Source: CAZUNB01 sp964622235 (lineage in GTDB: Bacteria; Patescibacteriota; Saccharimonadia; Saccharimonadales; JAGPDM01). Taken from it: 27,312 nucleotides of DNA. Made by a program: the position numbers and the translations under genes. Each line of letters starts with the position of its first letter. The first letter of the stretch is position 1. The stretch covers positions 1 through 27,312 of the forward strand of contig CAZUNB010000014.1 in assembly GCA_964622235.1 (NCBI GenBank). Direction: 5' to 3'. The notes beneath the pieces are model-generated. The model saw only the letters and a program-made list of their open reading frames with translations, made no database searches and was not told the origin of the DNA. Shown in pieces: positions 16,217-22,921 of the stretch.

Positions 16217-16349
16217 GAAAAAATCTATAAAAATCTGTTTTGATTTTGAATTCACTTCAAAGTCTAAACAACAAATAATTGGGGTGATCCGAGCCGTTAG
16301 GCGAGCTAAGAGAGGAATACTTCCCCTCTTAAAGCCGGAGGCATTATGA
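16215..16349 (+). CDS. 44-aa leader ORF between SAM riboswitch and metK
   Basis: ATG at 16215 is preceded by AAAGGGG with 6-nt spacing, the best ribosome binding site in this region, and the frame stays open for 44 codons. The product is basic (MKKSIKICFDFEFTSKSKQQ, then IRAVRRAKRGILPLLKPEAL) with no known domain. Its TGA overlaps the metK ATG as ATGA. The ORF begins inside riboswitch helix P1, so SAM binding should hide its start, and translational coupling could pass that effect to metK. It might be a real small protein or only a coupling device. Inside it, AAGAGAGGAA/TTCCCCTCTT (one mismatch) forms a hairpin just before the metK site GGAGG. Confidence 0.55.
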   Translation: MKKSIKICFDFEFTSKSKQQIIGVIRAVRRAKRGILPLLKPEAL

Positions 16350-17452
16350 ACTATCAACTATTTACGAGCGAATCGGTTTGCGCAGGGCACCCAGACAAGA
16401 TTGCTGATCAGATAAGTGATGCAATATTAGACGCTGCGCTCGCTCAAGACCCGCAGGCGAGGGTAGCTATCGAAACTGCTGTCAAAGACCGAGTAATGAT
16501 ATTCGGCGAACTAACGACCTCTGCAGACATAGATTATGAAAAAATCGTTCGTTCCTAAGTAAAGCGACTCGGCTATACGAATCCTGATTGGGGTTTCACC
16601 GATAAATCACCAATCGAAGTCCATGTCAATCAGCAGAGCCCACAGATAGCAGAAGGCGTTGGTGAAGTTGGCGCAGGTGATCAGGGTATGATGTTTGGCT
16701 ATGCCTGTGATCACACTGAAAACTATATGCCATTACCGATTACTCTAGCGCACGAAATCACCAAAAAAATCGATAAAGCTAGAGAATCAGGCAAAATTGA
16801 TTGGTTACGACCGGACGGTAAGGCGCAGGTGACTGTAGGTTATGACAATACAGATCGACCTGTTTCGATTGAGAAGGTTGTGGTTGCTGTCTCCCACAGC
16901 CAAGATGCCAAGCAAAAACAAATCGATCAGCAAATATTGGACCAGATTGTTAACCCAGCTCTCGCGTTACATAAATTTGGTCCAATTGATGGTTCTAAGC
17001 TGACTGTTAACGGAACTGGCGCTTGGTATATCCCAGGTCCTGCTAGCGACGCAGGTTTGACTGGCCGAAAGATAGTTGTTGATAGCTATGGCGGTTACGC
17101 CAGAGTAGGTGGCGGAGCATTTTCCGGTAAAGATCCTAGCAAGGTTGATCGTTCGGGTGCGTACGCTGCTCGTTATCTTGCGAAAAATATTGTGGCGGCT
17201 GGATTAGCGGAGCAGTGTGAAGTTGCGCTGGCGTACTGCATCGGCCAACCAAAGCCAGTTATGCAAGCCTATGAAACTTTTGGAACGGCTAAAAAATCAC
17301 TCAAAGAAATTGAGGAATTTGCTAATAACTTACTCGATACATCTGTTGTGGGAATCATAAATCACTTCGATTTACGTCGACCAATTTATAAGAAAACTGC
17401 TAGTTACGGCCACTTTGGTCGCTCAAATTTCCCATGGGAGAAAACTAAATAG
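16346..17452 (+). CDS. metK: S-adenosylmethionine synthetase, interrupted by an in-frame TAA
   Basis: MetK makes SAM from methionine and ATP. The frame from ATG at 16346 (GGAGG 4 nt upstream) to the TAG at 17450 is 368 codons with a single internal TAA at 16556-16558. Reading through it, all family signatures are present: SESVCAGHPDKIADQISDAI, GAGDQGMMFGYA, the TVGY segment, GRKIVVDSYGG, GGGAFSGKDPSKVDRSGAYA and a C-terminal YGHFGRSNFPWE. The reading frame is unchanged on both sides (IVRS, stop, VKRLGYTNPDWGF), so one base substitution, for instance from TTA, explains it. A sequencing error is likeliest because the gene is normally essential when SAM is not imported. A real nonsense mutation with decay just beginning cannot be excluded. 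It is controlled by the upstream SAM riboswitch. Confidence 0.93.
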
Positions 17453-17466
17453 CTATTATTTAGTTT
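17442..17466. terminator. hairpin shared by the ends of metK and the convergent small gene
   Basis: AAACTAAATA and TATTTAGTTT form a perfect 10-bp stem with a 5-nt loop GCTAT. It includes the metK stop codon and the stop of the minus-strand gene. On the minus strand TTTTC follows, so it could work as a weak terminator there; on the plus strand no T-run follows. Confidence 0.4.
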
Positions 17467-17908
17467 CATCGGGTTGTCTTGGTTTTGGATTGTCTGAATG
17501 TCGAGGACCGAAGCTATTTACTCCACTCAAGACAATTTCAGGTGTTGCTGGAGTGCCTTCCATTGGCTCTGCACCAAAGTGCCGGGCGCTAAATCCTAAT
17601 TTCCCGCGAAGAGTAGGATCGCTAGGGTTGCTTGAAGCATCGTCGGATCCGGAATCATCGGTGCCTTCAAATATTCCCTGTAGTACGTCAAGTTCTTCAA
17701 CAAGATCCGCTAATTCATTTCTCTGGCTACCAGTTAAGAAAATTCTTGAATGGTCTGGATAATCACCATCTTCTTCTTTCATTAAACGAAGCAAAGGTGC
17801 TGCAGCTAAAACTGTTTCAAGCAAACGTGATTCATCAGGTTTATCAAATCTATTTAGATGACCCTCTTCAAGCTCATCCTCTCTGACAAATTCTAGTAAA
17901 TTATTCAT
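17456..17908 (-). CDS. hypothetical acidic protein (150 aa)
   Basis: No family is recognised. The N-terminal two thirds are helical and acidic (LEFVREDELEEGHLNRFDKP, LLETVLAAAPLLRLMKEEDG, ELADLVEELDVLQGIFEGTD). The last third is Ser/Asp/Pro-rich and probably disordered (DDSGSDDASSNPSDP, ending HSDNPKPRQPDETK). There is no signal peptide or membrane helix, so it is likely cytoplasmic. It follows the 69-aa gene by 12 nt and probably shares its promoter. It converges with metK, and the two stop codons lie within one hairpin. Confidence 0.65.
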   Translation of the reverse strand: MNNLLEFVREDELEEGHLNRFDKPDESRLLETVLAAAPLLRLMKEEDGDYPDHSRIFLTGSQRNELADLVEELDVLQGIFEGTDDSGSDDASSNPSDPTLRGKLGFSARHFGAEPMEGTPATPEIVLSGVNSFGPRHSDNPKPRQPDETK

Positions 17909-17920
17909 AATTTCTGTCTG

Positions 17921-18130
17921 TTAAAAAAAATCTTTTTTAAGAGTACCCACCGAGGAACGTATCGCCTTCCGCTCTATAAGTTTAAACATTCTTAAGGGCA
18001 TATCAGGGAGCCCTTCTAAAACTTCTTCAGGTAATGGTGGACCAACTTCTAATCCGCGATTTCCCTCGTCGATGTCACCCATTCCACTTGGATCTTGTAT
18101 TCCATCTAAGCTGCTATCTGAATCTGACAT
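17921..18130 (-). CDS. hypothetical small acidic protein (69 aa)
   Basis: The product starts MSDSDSSLDGIQDPSGMGDI, a strongly acidic, probably disordered half, then has PLPEEVLEGLPDMPLRMFKLIERKAIR and a basic end TLKKDFF. I do not recognise it. The ATG at 18130 has AGGA about 8 nt upstream and a consensus TTGACA at 18190-18195 on the minus strand, which supports real expression. It forms a two-gene unit with the 150-aa acidic gene. Confidence 0.6.
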   Translation of the reverse strand: MSDSDSSLDGIQDPSGMGDIDEGNRGLEVGPPLPEEVLEGLPDMPLRMFKLIERKAIRSSVGTLKKDFF

Positions 18131-18164
18131 ACTAATTTCCTTTTTTCAGTTATTGAATAATGTA

Positions 18165-18195
18165 AACATAGACCACTATAGTAACTTTTTGTCAA
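18165..18195 (-). promoter_or_regulatory. promoter of the acidic gene pair
   Basis: On the minus strand TTGACA (18195-18190) is a perfect -35. The -10 is less sure: TCTATG at 17-nt spacing or TATGTT (18170-18165) at 19-nt. The 13-mer TATTGACAAAAAG (18197-18185) is identical to one at 22861-22873 before another unknown gene. Confidence 0.5.
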
Positions 18196-18319
18196 TACTG
18201 GGTTATATTTTTCATTATCCGTCTTAATTATTGGTCGAGCTTTCTACATCGACAAGTATTCTTCCAGAATAAACAGTAGCTATGCTGTTTGTAGTAAATA
18301 TTTGCTAGAATTAATAGTG

Positions 18320-19255
18320 ATGAATATTATAACCAAAAGAAATAGTTTGTTATTTGCTGTGCTGTTGCTCATTGTGGCTACGACCTCGTTTGCTGTTGTA
18401 GGTGAGGGGAGTAATCCAGCACAACAAACTGAACTCAAGCCAACGCCGGTTGTGATTGTGGCGGGACAATCAAATGCGACAGGAACTAATACGTCTATTG
18501 AGCTTCTCGAGCAGAAGCTAGGCGAGAATGAAGCTGATAGAAATGTCCACCTTGACTATGCGATTCATCACGATGTGATGTGGTCGTTCTCTTCCTCGAA
18601 ATCTACACTTATGACGCCACAACCGAATAAATTTTTTGGTTTAGAGACTTCGCTTGGACGTGAATTATATGCGGATGGCATTAGTGATCTGCAGATACTA
18701 AAGGTGTCAGACAATGGCCGTAAGCTGGCATTTTCTGAATCTGATCAGACGTGGCATCCTGATGCAAAAATAAGCTCATATACTCAACTCAAAAGTCAGT
18801 ACAAGCAGCTAAAAAGTGAAATGTTTGATATCGGAAGATACCCTGACGTAATCGGTTTTATCTGGGTGCAAGGTGAGAGCGATGCCATTGTAGATAAATA
18901 TGCTGATGCCTACCAACAAAACTTGAATCAGTTTTTTAACCAACTAAAAAACGATAAAATAATTTATTCAAAAACAGGTGTTGTCATAGCCCAAATCGGG
19001 CCTAAGTGTATTGATGGGTGTCCAAAAACTGATGAAGGATTTGCAAAAGTTCGTGAAGCTCAAGGATTATTCAGCAGTGATAATAACTACAAACTAATCG
19101 ATATTGCTGATATGCCTCGGGTAGCAGGTGACCCAATCCATCTTAACGCTCAAGGTCAACAACAGCTCGGTAAAATTTCGGCAGACTACATCAATGCACA
19201 TTACTCACAGCAAAACCCAGACTATATGTCATCACTTTCAGCTGAACTTAGATAA
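18320..19255 (+). CDS. secreted SGNH/sialate O-acetylesterase-like hydrolase
   Basis: From ATG at 18320 the protein is 311 aa (a TTG at 18302 would add 6). It has a signal peptide (NSLLFAVLLLIVATTSFA) and no further membrane helix, so it is exported. The mature part has the SASA-domain (PF03629) pattern: VVIVAGQSNATGTN with the nucleophile Ser in GQSN, GFIWVQGESDA, and a C-terminal DPIHLNAQGQQQLG carrying the Asp-x-x-His pair. Family members remove O-acetyl groups from sialic acid or from xylan-type sugars (CE6); the substrate here is unknown. An extended -10 TGCTAGAAT (18306-18311) lies 8 nt before the ATG, so the mRNA may be leaderless. Its 3' end overlaps that of the convergent transporter gene by 34 nt. 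Confidence 0.82.
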   Translation: MNIITKRNSLLFAVLLLIVATTSFAVVGEGSNPAQQTELKPTPVVIVAGQSNATGTNTSIELLEQKLGENEADRNVHLDYAIHHDVMWSFSSSKSTLMTPQPNKFFGLETSLGRELYADGISDLQILKVSDNGRKLAFSESDQTWHPDAKISSYTQLKSQYKQLKSEMFDIGRYPDVIGFIWVQGESDAIVDKYADAYQQNLNQFFNQLKNDKIIYSKTGVVIAQIGPKCIDGCPKTDEGFAKVREAQGLFSSDNNYKLIDIADMPRVAGDPIHLNAQGQQQLGKISADYINAHYSQQNPDYMSSLSAELR

Positions 19256-19876
19256 ATTGATGGTAGTGATATTAGTGTTATAGCAAACTTGATGATGACA
19301 TTTGTCAGCACGATCGACCAGATGATAGACACCGGAAGACTGCCAGTGAAGGCGATAAAAGCAAAGATTAGGCTGTCGATCGGGATAGAAAATGCGTTAC
19401 TAAACAACACTCGTCCCCATTGGTGTTTCTTGCTAATTTTTCTGACGAAGAAACTATAAGCCTCGGTATCGATGAGCTCGCTGATTACTTCGGCGATAAT
19501 ACTCGCAATCACAATTTGCCAGATTGGGCCGAGAATTGCAGTAAATTCTGATTGCAGTCCCCACGAATTGTCAGCAGGCAAGGCGGTGACAAACCAGAAA
19601 AATCCTGCCATAAATAGATTCAGTATGGCTGCTAAGATAATTATTTTTCTGGTCGCAGATTTGCCTAGATTTTTATGCAACAAGTCACGTAGGGTAAAGG
19701 TGAATGGGTAGAGGAAGGTACCGCCGTCGATGGCTTGCACTCCAAGAAATGGAATAGTTATGNNNNNNNNNNATAGTTATGGCAGCAATCTTTAGGCTGC
19801 CAATATCTGAGAAAATTTGCAGAGCGATATAGCTGGCTATAATTGCGATGCTAAAGGTTGTAATTTTTTGCTTCAT
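19222..19876 (-). CDS. VUT/YhhQ-family transporter (probable queuosine precursor transporter), scaffold gap inside
   Basis: About six hydrophobic segments and the pattern DGGTFLYPFTFTLRDLLHKNLG followed by SELIDTEAYSF place this in the VUT/YhhQ family (PF02592), proposed to take up queuosine precursors for tRNA modification. The N-terminus (MKQKITTFSIAIIASYIALQ, then LKIAAIT) is split off by ten Ns at 19763-19772. The 9-mer atagttatg on both sides is a duplicated contig overlap. Merging the copies gives a continuous AAITIPFLGVQAIDGGTF, about 215 aa in all. ATG at 19876 lies downstream of an extended -10 TGTATACT (TATACT at 19896-19901, minus strand). No queuosine genes are in the window, so the substrate is inferred from family only. 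Confidence 0.82.
19763..19772. other. 10-N scaffold join with 9-nt duplicated flank
   Basis: atagttatg at 19754-19762 is repeated at 19773-19781. Collapsing one copy and the Ns restores the transporter frame. Confidence 0.9.
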
Positions 19877-20027
19877 TATTGGATAAAGTTTAGTATACAC
19901 TAAGAATTTTCTGACTTCTGGGTCTGGGTGTAAAAGAACCAAAGCCACTTTGCAAATTTAGTTACTAGGAACACAAGGTCGGACCTTGTGTAGGCAAAGG
20001 CAATTTTGGATAAAACATCGAAAGGTT

Positions 20028-20033
20028 TATCAT
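20028..20033 (+). promoter_or_regulatory. -10 box giving a leaderless alkD-like mRNA
   Basis: TATCAT ends 7 nt before the ATG at 20041, so transcription would start at the A of the start codon. The -35 (TTTGGA, 20005-20010, 17-nt spacing) is poor. Confidence 0.4.
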
Positions 20034-20040
20034 AGCTAGA

Positions 20041-20805
20041 ATGAATAGCGAAAATGTGAAACGTGAATTAGCAAAGTTTAACAGCTCTGAGCGAGCACAG
20101 ACCAACCGATGGTTTTTCAAGACTTTGAAGGGGCAGTATGGTGAGTTTGATAAATTTATCGGCGTCAGTGCGTCGCAGATTCGCGTAGTGGCTAAAAACA
20201 ACCAATTAATCGAACTTTCTGAAATCAAAAAGCTATTTCAATCACCAATTCATGAACATCGGTTAACGGCAGCGATTCTGCTGACCTATCAGTACGATGT
20301 GAAAGTAAGTGACAAGCGGGAAATTTTTGATTTTTATCTAGAGATTGTTCGTAATCATACGACTGTACAAATAGCGCCTGATTATAAGGTTGAAATCCAG
20401 AAGCGAACTGGTGTCGACGCGTGGGATATTGTCGATTCTTCGGCGCACAAAATTGTCGGTCAGCACTTGATTGGCAGAAATACTTCCATGCTTTATGAGC
20501 TGGCAAATAATCCAAATCTTTGGCAAAATCGGGTGGCTATGATTTCAACCTGGTGGCCAATTGTAAAATACGACATTTTTGATGATGCATTGAAATTGGC
20601 AGAAATATTTCTTAACCATCCACATGATCTTATTCAAAAAGCCAGTGGTTGGATGTTGCGCGAAGTTGGTAAGAAAGATGACCAGGTTTTGCGTGGATTT
20701 CTTGATAAACATATTGGTAATCTGTCGAGAACGACGCTTCGCTATGCTATTGAGAGACTGCCTAAGAAAGACCGCAAATCCTATCTGTTAGCTGGTAAAT
20801 CGTGA
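20041..20805 (+). CDS. DNA alkylation repair protein, AlkD family
   Basis: The 254-aa protein shows the HEAT-like helical pattern of AlkD glycosylases, which excise N3- and N7-alkylated purines without base flipping. Recognisable blocks are FFKTLKGQYGEFDKFIGVSA near the start, HEHRLTAAILL, DAWDIVDSSAHKIVGQHL, NLWQNRVAMISTWWPI (the Trp/Arg-rich DNA-contact region), LIQKASGWMLREVGKKD and TTLRYAIERLPKKDR near the end. It has no export signal. Its stop overlaps the GTG of the TauE/SafE gene by 4 nt (GTGA), so the two are coupled, although no functional link is obvious. Confidence 0.9.
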   Translation: MNSENVKRELAKFNSSERAQTNRWFFKTLKGQYGEFDKFIGVSASQIRVVAKNNQLIELSEIKKLFQSPIHEHRLTAAILLTYQYDVKVSDKREIFDFYLEIVRNHTTVQIAPDYKVEIQKRTGVDAWDIVDSSAHKIVGQHLIGRNTSMLYELANNPNLWQNRVAMISTWWPIVKYDIFDDALKLAEIFLNHPHDLIQKASGWMLREVGKKDDQVLRGFLDKHIGNLSRTTLRYAIERLPKKDRKSYLLAGKS

Positions 20806-21548
20806 GTATTTGGCAACTTTTAGCTATTCTCCTTATTACGACAGTATTAGGATTTATTAGTGCGGTCAGCGGTGGCGGAACTGGGGCACTGATTACACCA
20901 GGATTAGTGTTATTTGGTTTGCCGCCAGCACATGTTATTGCGGTCGGTCGTTTTGCTGAACTCGGAATGGGAACAGGAGCACTTTGGCGGTTTGTAAAAA
21001 ATGACGTCGTTGACTGGAGGTGGGCTCGCCGTCTCATGCCAGTTTCAATCGTTTTATCTGTAATCTCGAGCTTAGTCGTGGTTGATATGTCTGGCGTGGT
21101 GCTAAAAAATGCTATTGCACTCGCCACACTGAGTGTTGCAATAGTTTTGTTAATTGATAGAAAGGCTGGACTAAAAAAAATCAAAACGAGTCGTCGACGC
21201 AAACGGATTGGTTCGTTACTCTTTTGGGTGATTGATTTTATCCGCTATATTGTTGCTAGTGGATTTTCTACTTTTAACATGTACGTTATGATGCGATTGC
21301 TCGGTATGGACGCATTGACCGCGAATGCAACTAAGCGGGCAATCGCATATCCTTCGATATTTGTCAGTCTTTCGGTTTTTATTGTAAAAGGAGCGGTTGA
21401 GTGGCCAATAGCAATTACGCTAATGCTCGGGTTTTTCTTTGGATCTCAGGCCGGAGCAAAGCTTGCTGTCAAAGCGGGTAGTAAACTCGTCCGAAACTCA
21501 TTAACAGTAGTTGCTATCGTGGTTGGGATGACAATTTTGCTAACCTGA
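20802..21548 (+). CDS. TauE/SafE-family permease
   Basis: The 248-aa product has about seven hydrophobic segments and the repeated Gly-rich half-signature of the TauE/SafE family (PF01925), for example GFISAVSGGGTGALITPGLV (residues 18-37). The second half carries FGSQAGAKLAVKAGSKLV. These permeases export sulfite, sulfoacetate and similar anions, but the substrate cannot be given here. Translation starts with GTG at 20802, overlapping the alkD-like stop. Confidence 0.87.
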   Translation: MSIWQLLAILLITTVLGFISAVSGGGTGALITPGLVLFGLPPAHVIAVGRFAELGMGTGALWRFVKNDVVDWRWARRLMPVSIVLSVISSLVVVDMSGVVLKNAIALATLSVAIVLLIDRKAGLKKIKTSRRRKRIGSLLFWVIDFIRYIVASGFSTFNMYVMMRLLGMDALTANATKRAIAYPSIFVSLSVFIVKGAVEWPIAITLMLGFFFGSQAGAKLAVKAGSKLVRNSLTVVAIVVGMTILLT

Positions 21549-21599
21549 TAGTGCATTTTAACTTAAATGAGAAGCAAATTGATTAGCGATTATCTAAAT

Positions 21600-22826
21600 T
21601 TAGGTATATTTTTTGGCGAAAATGTTGATAATGCTGTTGGTCCAACCGAAGCCAGTTTGGGTTGGGTAGAGACCGTTGGCAGGCGGCTTATTTGGCTTCA
21701 GTGCATTATATTTTTCTAAAAATTCATGATGGTTATCGAACCAAACGAGCGATGATTGCAAGAAACTAAGCCCAATATCAGCCGCTAATTCATTATAGCC
21801 ATACCGCTCTAGCCCCTCGGTGATGATTAGATGCAACGGTGCCCAGGCATTTGGGTAGGCCCATTGGGCGTGGATCGAGCCGAATAGTTCGGGGTTAGTA
21901 AAGCGGCTGGTTGCAGCCAGTCCGCCGCGGTGACGGAACAATTTGAGCTTGTTAACTAACGCTTTAGCGCGCGTGGCACGCGAATCATCGACTAGACCAA
22001 CCCAGAGGGGATAGTAGGCTGCTAGACTCCAGACATCACTTCGTTTTTTGGAGATATAATTATAGTCAAAGAAAAATCTTCGCTTTTTGCTCCACATCAG
22101 TTGATTGATGGTTTCACGGCGAACGTTGGCATTTTGATACCAAAATCTAGTTTTTTTATGATCGCCTAATTTTTCATAGAATGAAGCAAAATGCATTTCA
22201 TATTTATAAAGCAGGGAATTGAGGTCAATCGGTAAGTAGTCGAGACATTTTCGCCTGAAGCGGGGTGTCATGTCCCAACCACTTTCAGCTTCGGCGAGAT
22301 CGTGCAGCATGTTGATATCGTAATAACGGCTTAATCCTTCATAAACTTCACGCCAATGAGGCTGTGCAGTACCACGCCAAACGTTTAGATATTCTTGTTC
22401 AGCAACTTTCATGCGTGCTAATTGCCACTCTTTTGGTTTGTTGTAAGTATCAGCGACAAAGTTTATATAGCTTGTAAGTAGTGGTGGCTGGCTTCGACTC
22501 GTCAGATATAGACGACTGGCATTTGGGATGACGCCAAATCTGTTGAACTGGAATATTAGATTATCTAGCATACCTGTGATTTCAGTTTCATGATTCTTGG
22601 TGTCTAGTCCGCGTGCAATAAAGTAGCTATCCCAGTAATATTGCTCCTCAAAGCTAAAATGCTGATTGTTGATAGACGGAACAATGTATGGATAGGGGAG
22701 TCCAATCAAACTACCCTTGTCAGTCGTCTGCTGTCGGCGCGTTTGTTGAAAATATCTTTCAATATGTACGAGCGCGCTTTCAAGTAATGCCTTGTCGATT
22801 TGAGCAGTCTTTCTGATTAGTTTCAT
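21600..22826 (-). CDS. trehalase-like glycosidase (GH37 or related GH63)
   Basis: The sequence has the trehalase landmarks: FEEQYYWDSYFIARGL (signature 1), AESGWDMTPRF with the likely catalytic Asp, LPIDLNSLLYKYEMHF, QWAYPNAWAPLHLIITEGLE (signature 2) and a C-terminal QTGFGWTNSI. No signal peptide is seen, so it should act inside the cell, splitting trehalose to glucose. At 408 aa it is shorter than most GH37 trehalases (over 500 aa), and the length is like mannosylglycerate hydrolases of GH63, so the substrate could differ. ATG at 22826 is the start. The gene stands alone on its strand between TauE/SafE and the large unknown membrane protein. Confidence 0.83.
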   Translation of the reverse strand: MKLIRKTAQIDKALLESALVHIERYFQQTRRQQTTDKGSLIGLPYPYIVPSINNQHFSFEEQYYWDSYFIARGLDTKNHETEITGMLDNLIFQFNRFGVIPNASRLYLTSRSQPPLLTSYINFVADTYNKPKEWQLARMKVAEQEYLNVWRGTAQPHWREVYEGLSRYYDINMLHDLAEAESGWDMTPRFRRKCLDYLPIDLNSLLYKYEMHFASFYEKLGDHKKTRFWYQNANVRRETINQLMWSKKRRFFFDYNYISKKRSDVWSLAAYYPLWVGLVDDSRATRAKALVNKLKLFRHRGGLAATSRFTNPELFGSIHAQWAYPNAWAPLHLIITEGLERYGYNELAADIGLSFLQSSLVWFDNHHEFLEKYNALKPNKPPANGLYPTQTGFGWTNSIINIFAKKYT

Positions 22827-22862
22827 GTATCTAACGTACCATAAGCGATAAGATATATTCTA

Positions 22863-22891
22863 TTGACAAAAAGCACAAGAATTGTTAATAT
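22863..22891 (+). promoter_or_regulatory. consensus sigma70-type promoter before the 499-aa membrane protein
   Basis: TTGACA (22863-22868), a 17-nt spacer and TAATAT (22886-22891) make the best promoter in the window. A leader of about 25 nt with AGGA before the ATG follows. Confidence 0.75.
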
Positions 22892-22921
22892 AGTTTAGTT
22901 AAATTAAAGTGATAGGAAATT

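Noticed and set aside
16556..16558. Stop codon reassignment (TAA or UGA as sense)
   Set aside because: TAA, TAG and TGA all end conserved genes at the expected place (for example argJ TAA, metK TAG, argC and argD TGA), so the standard code applies.
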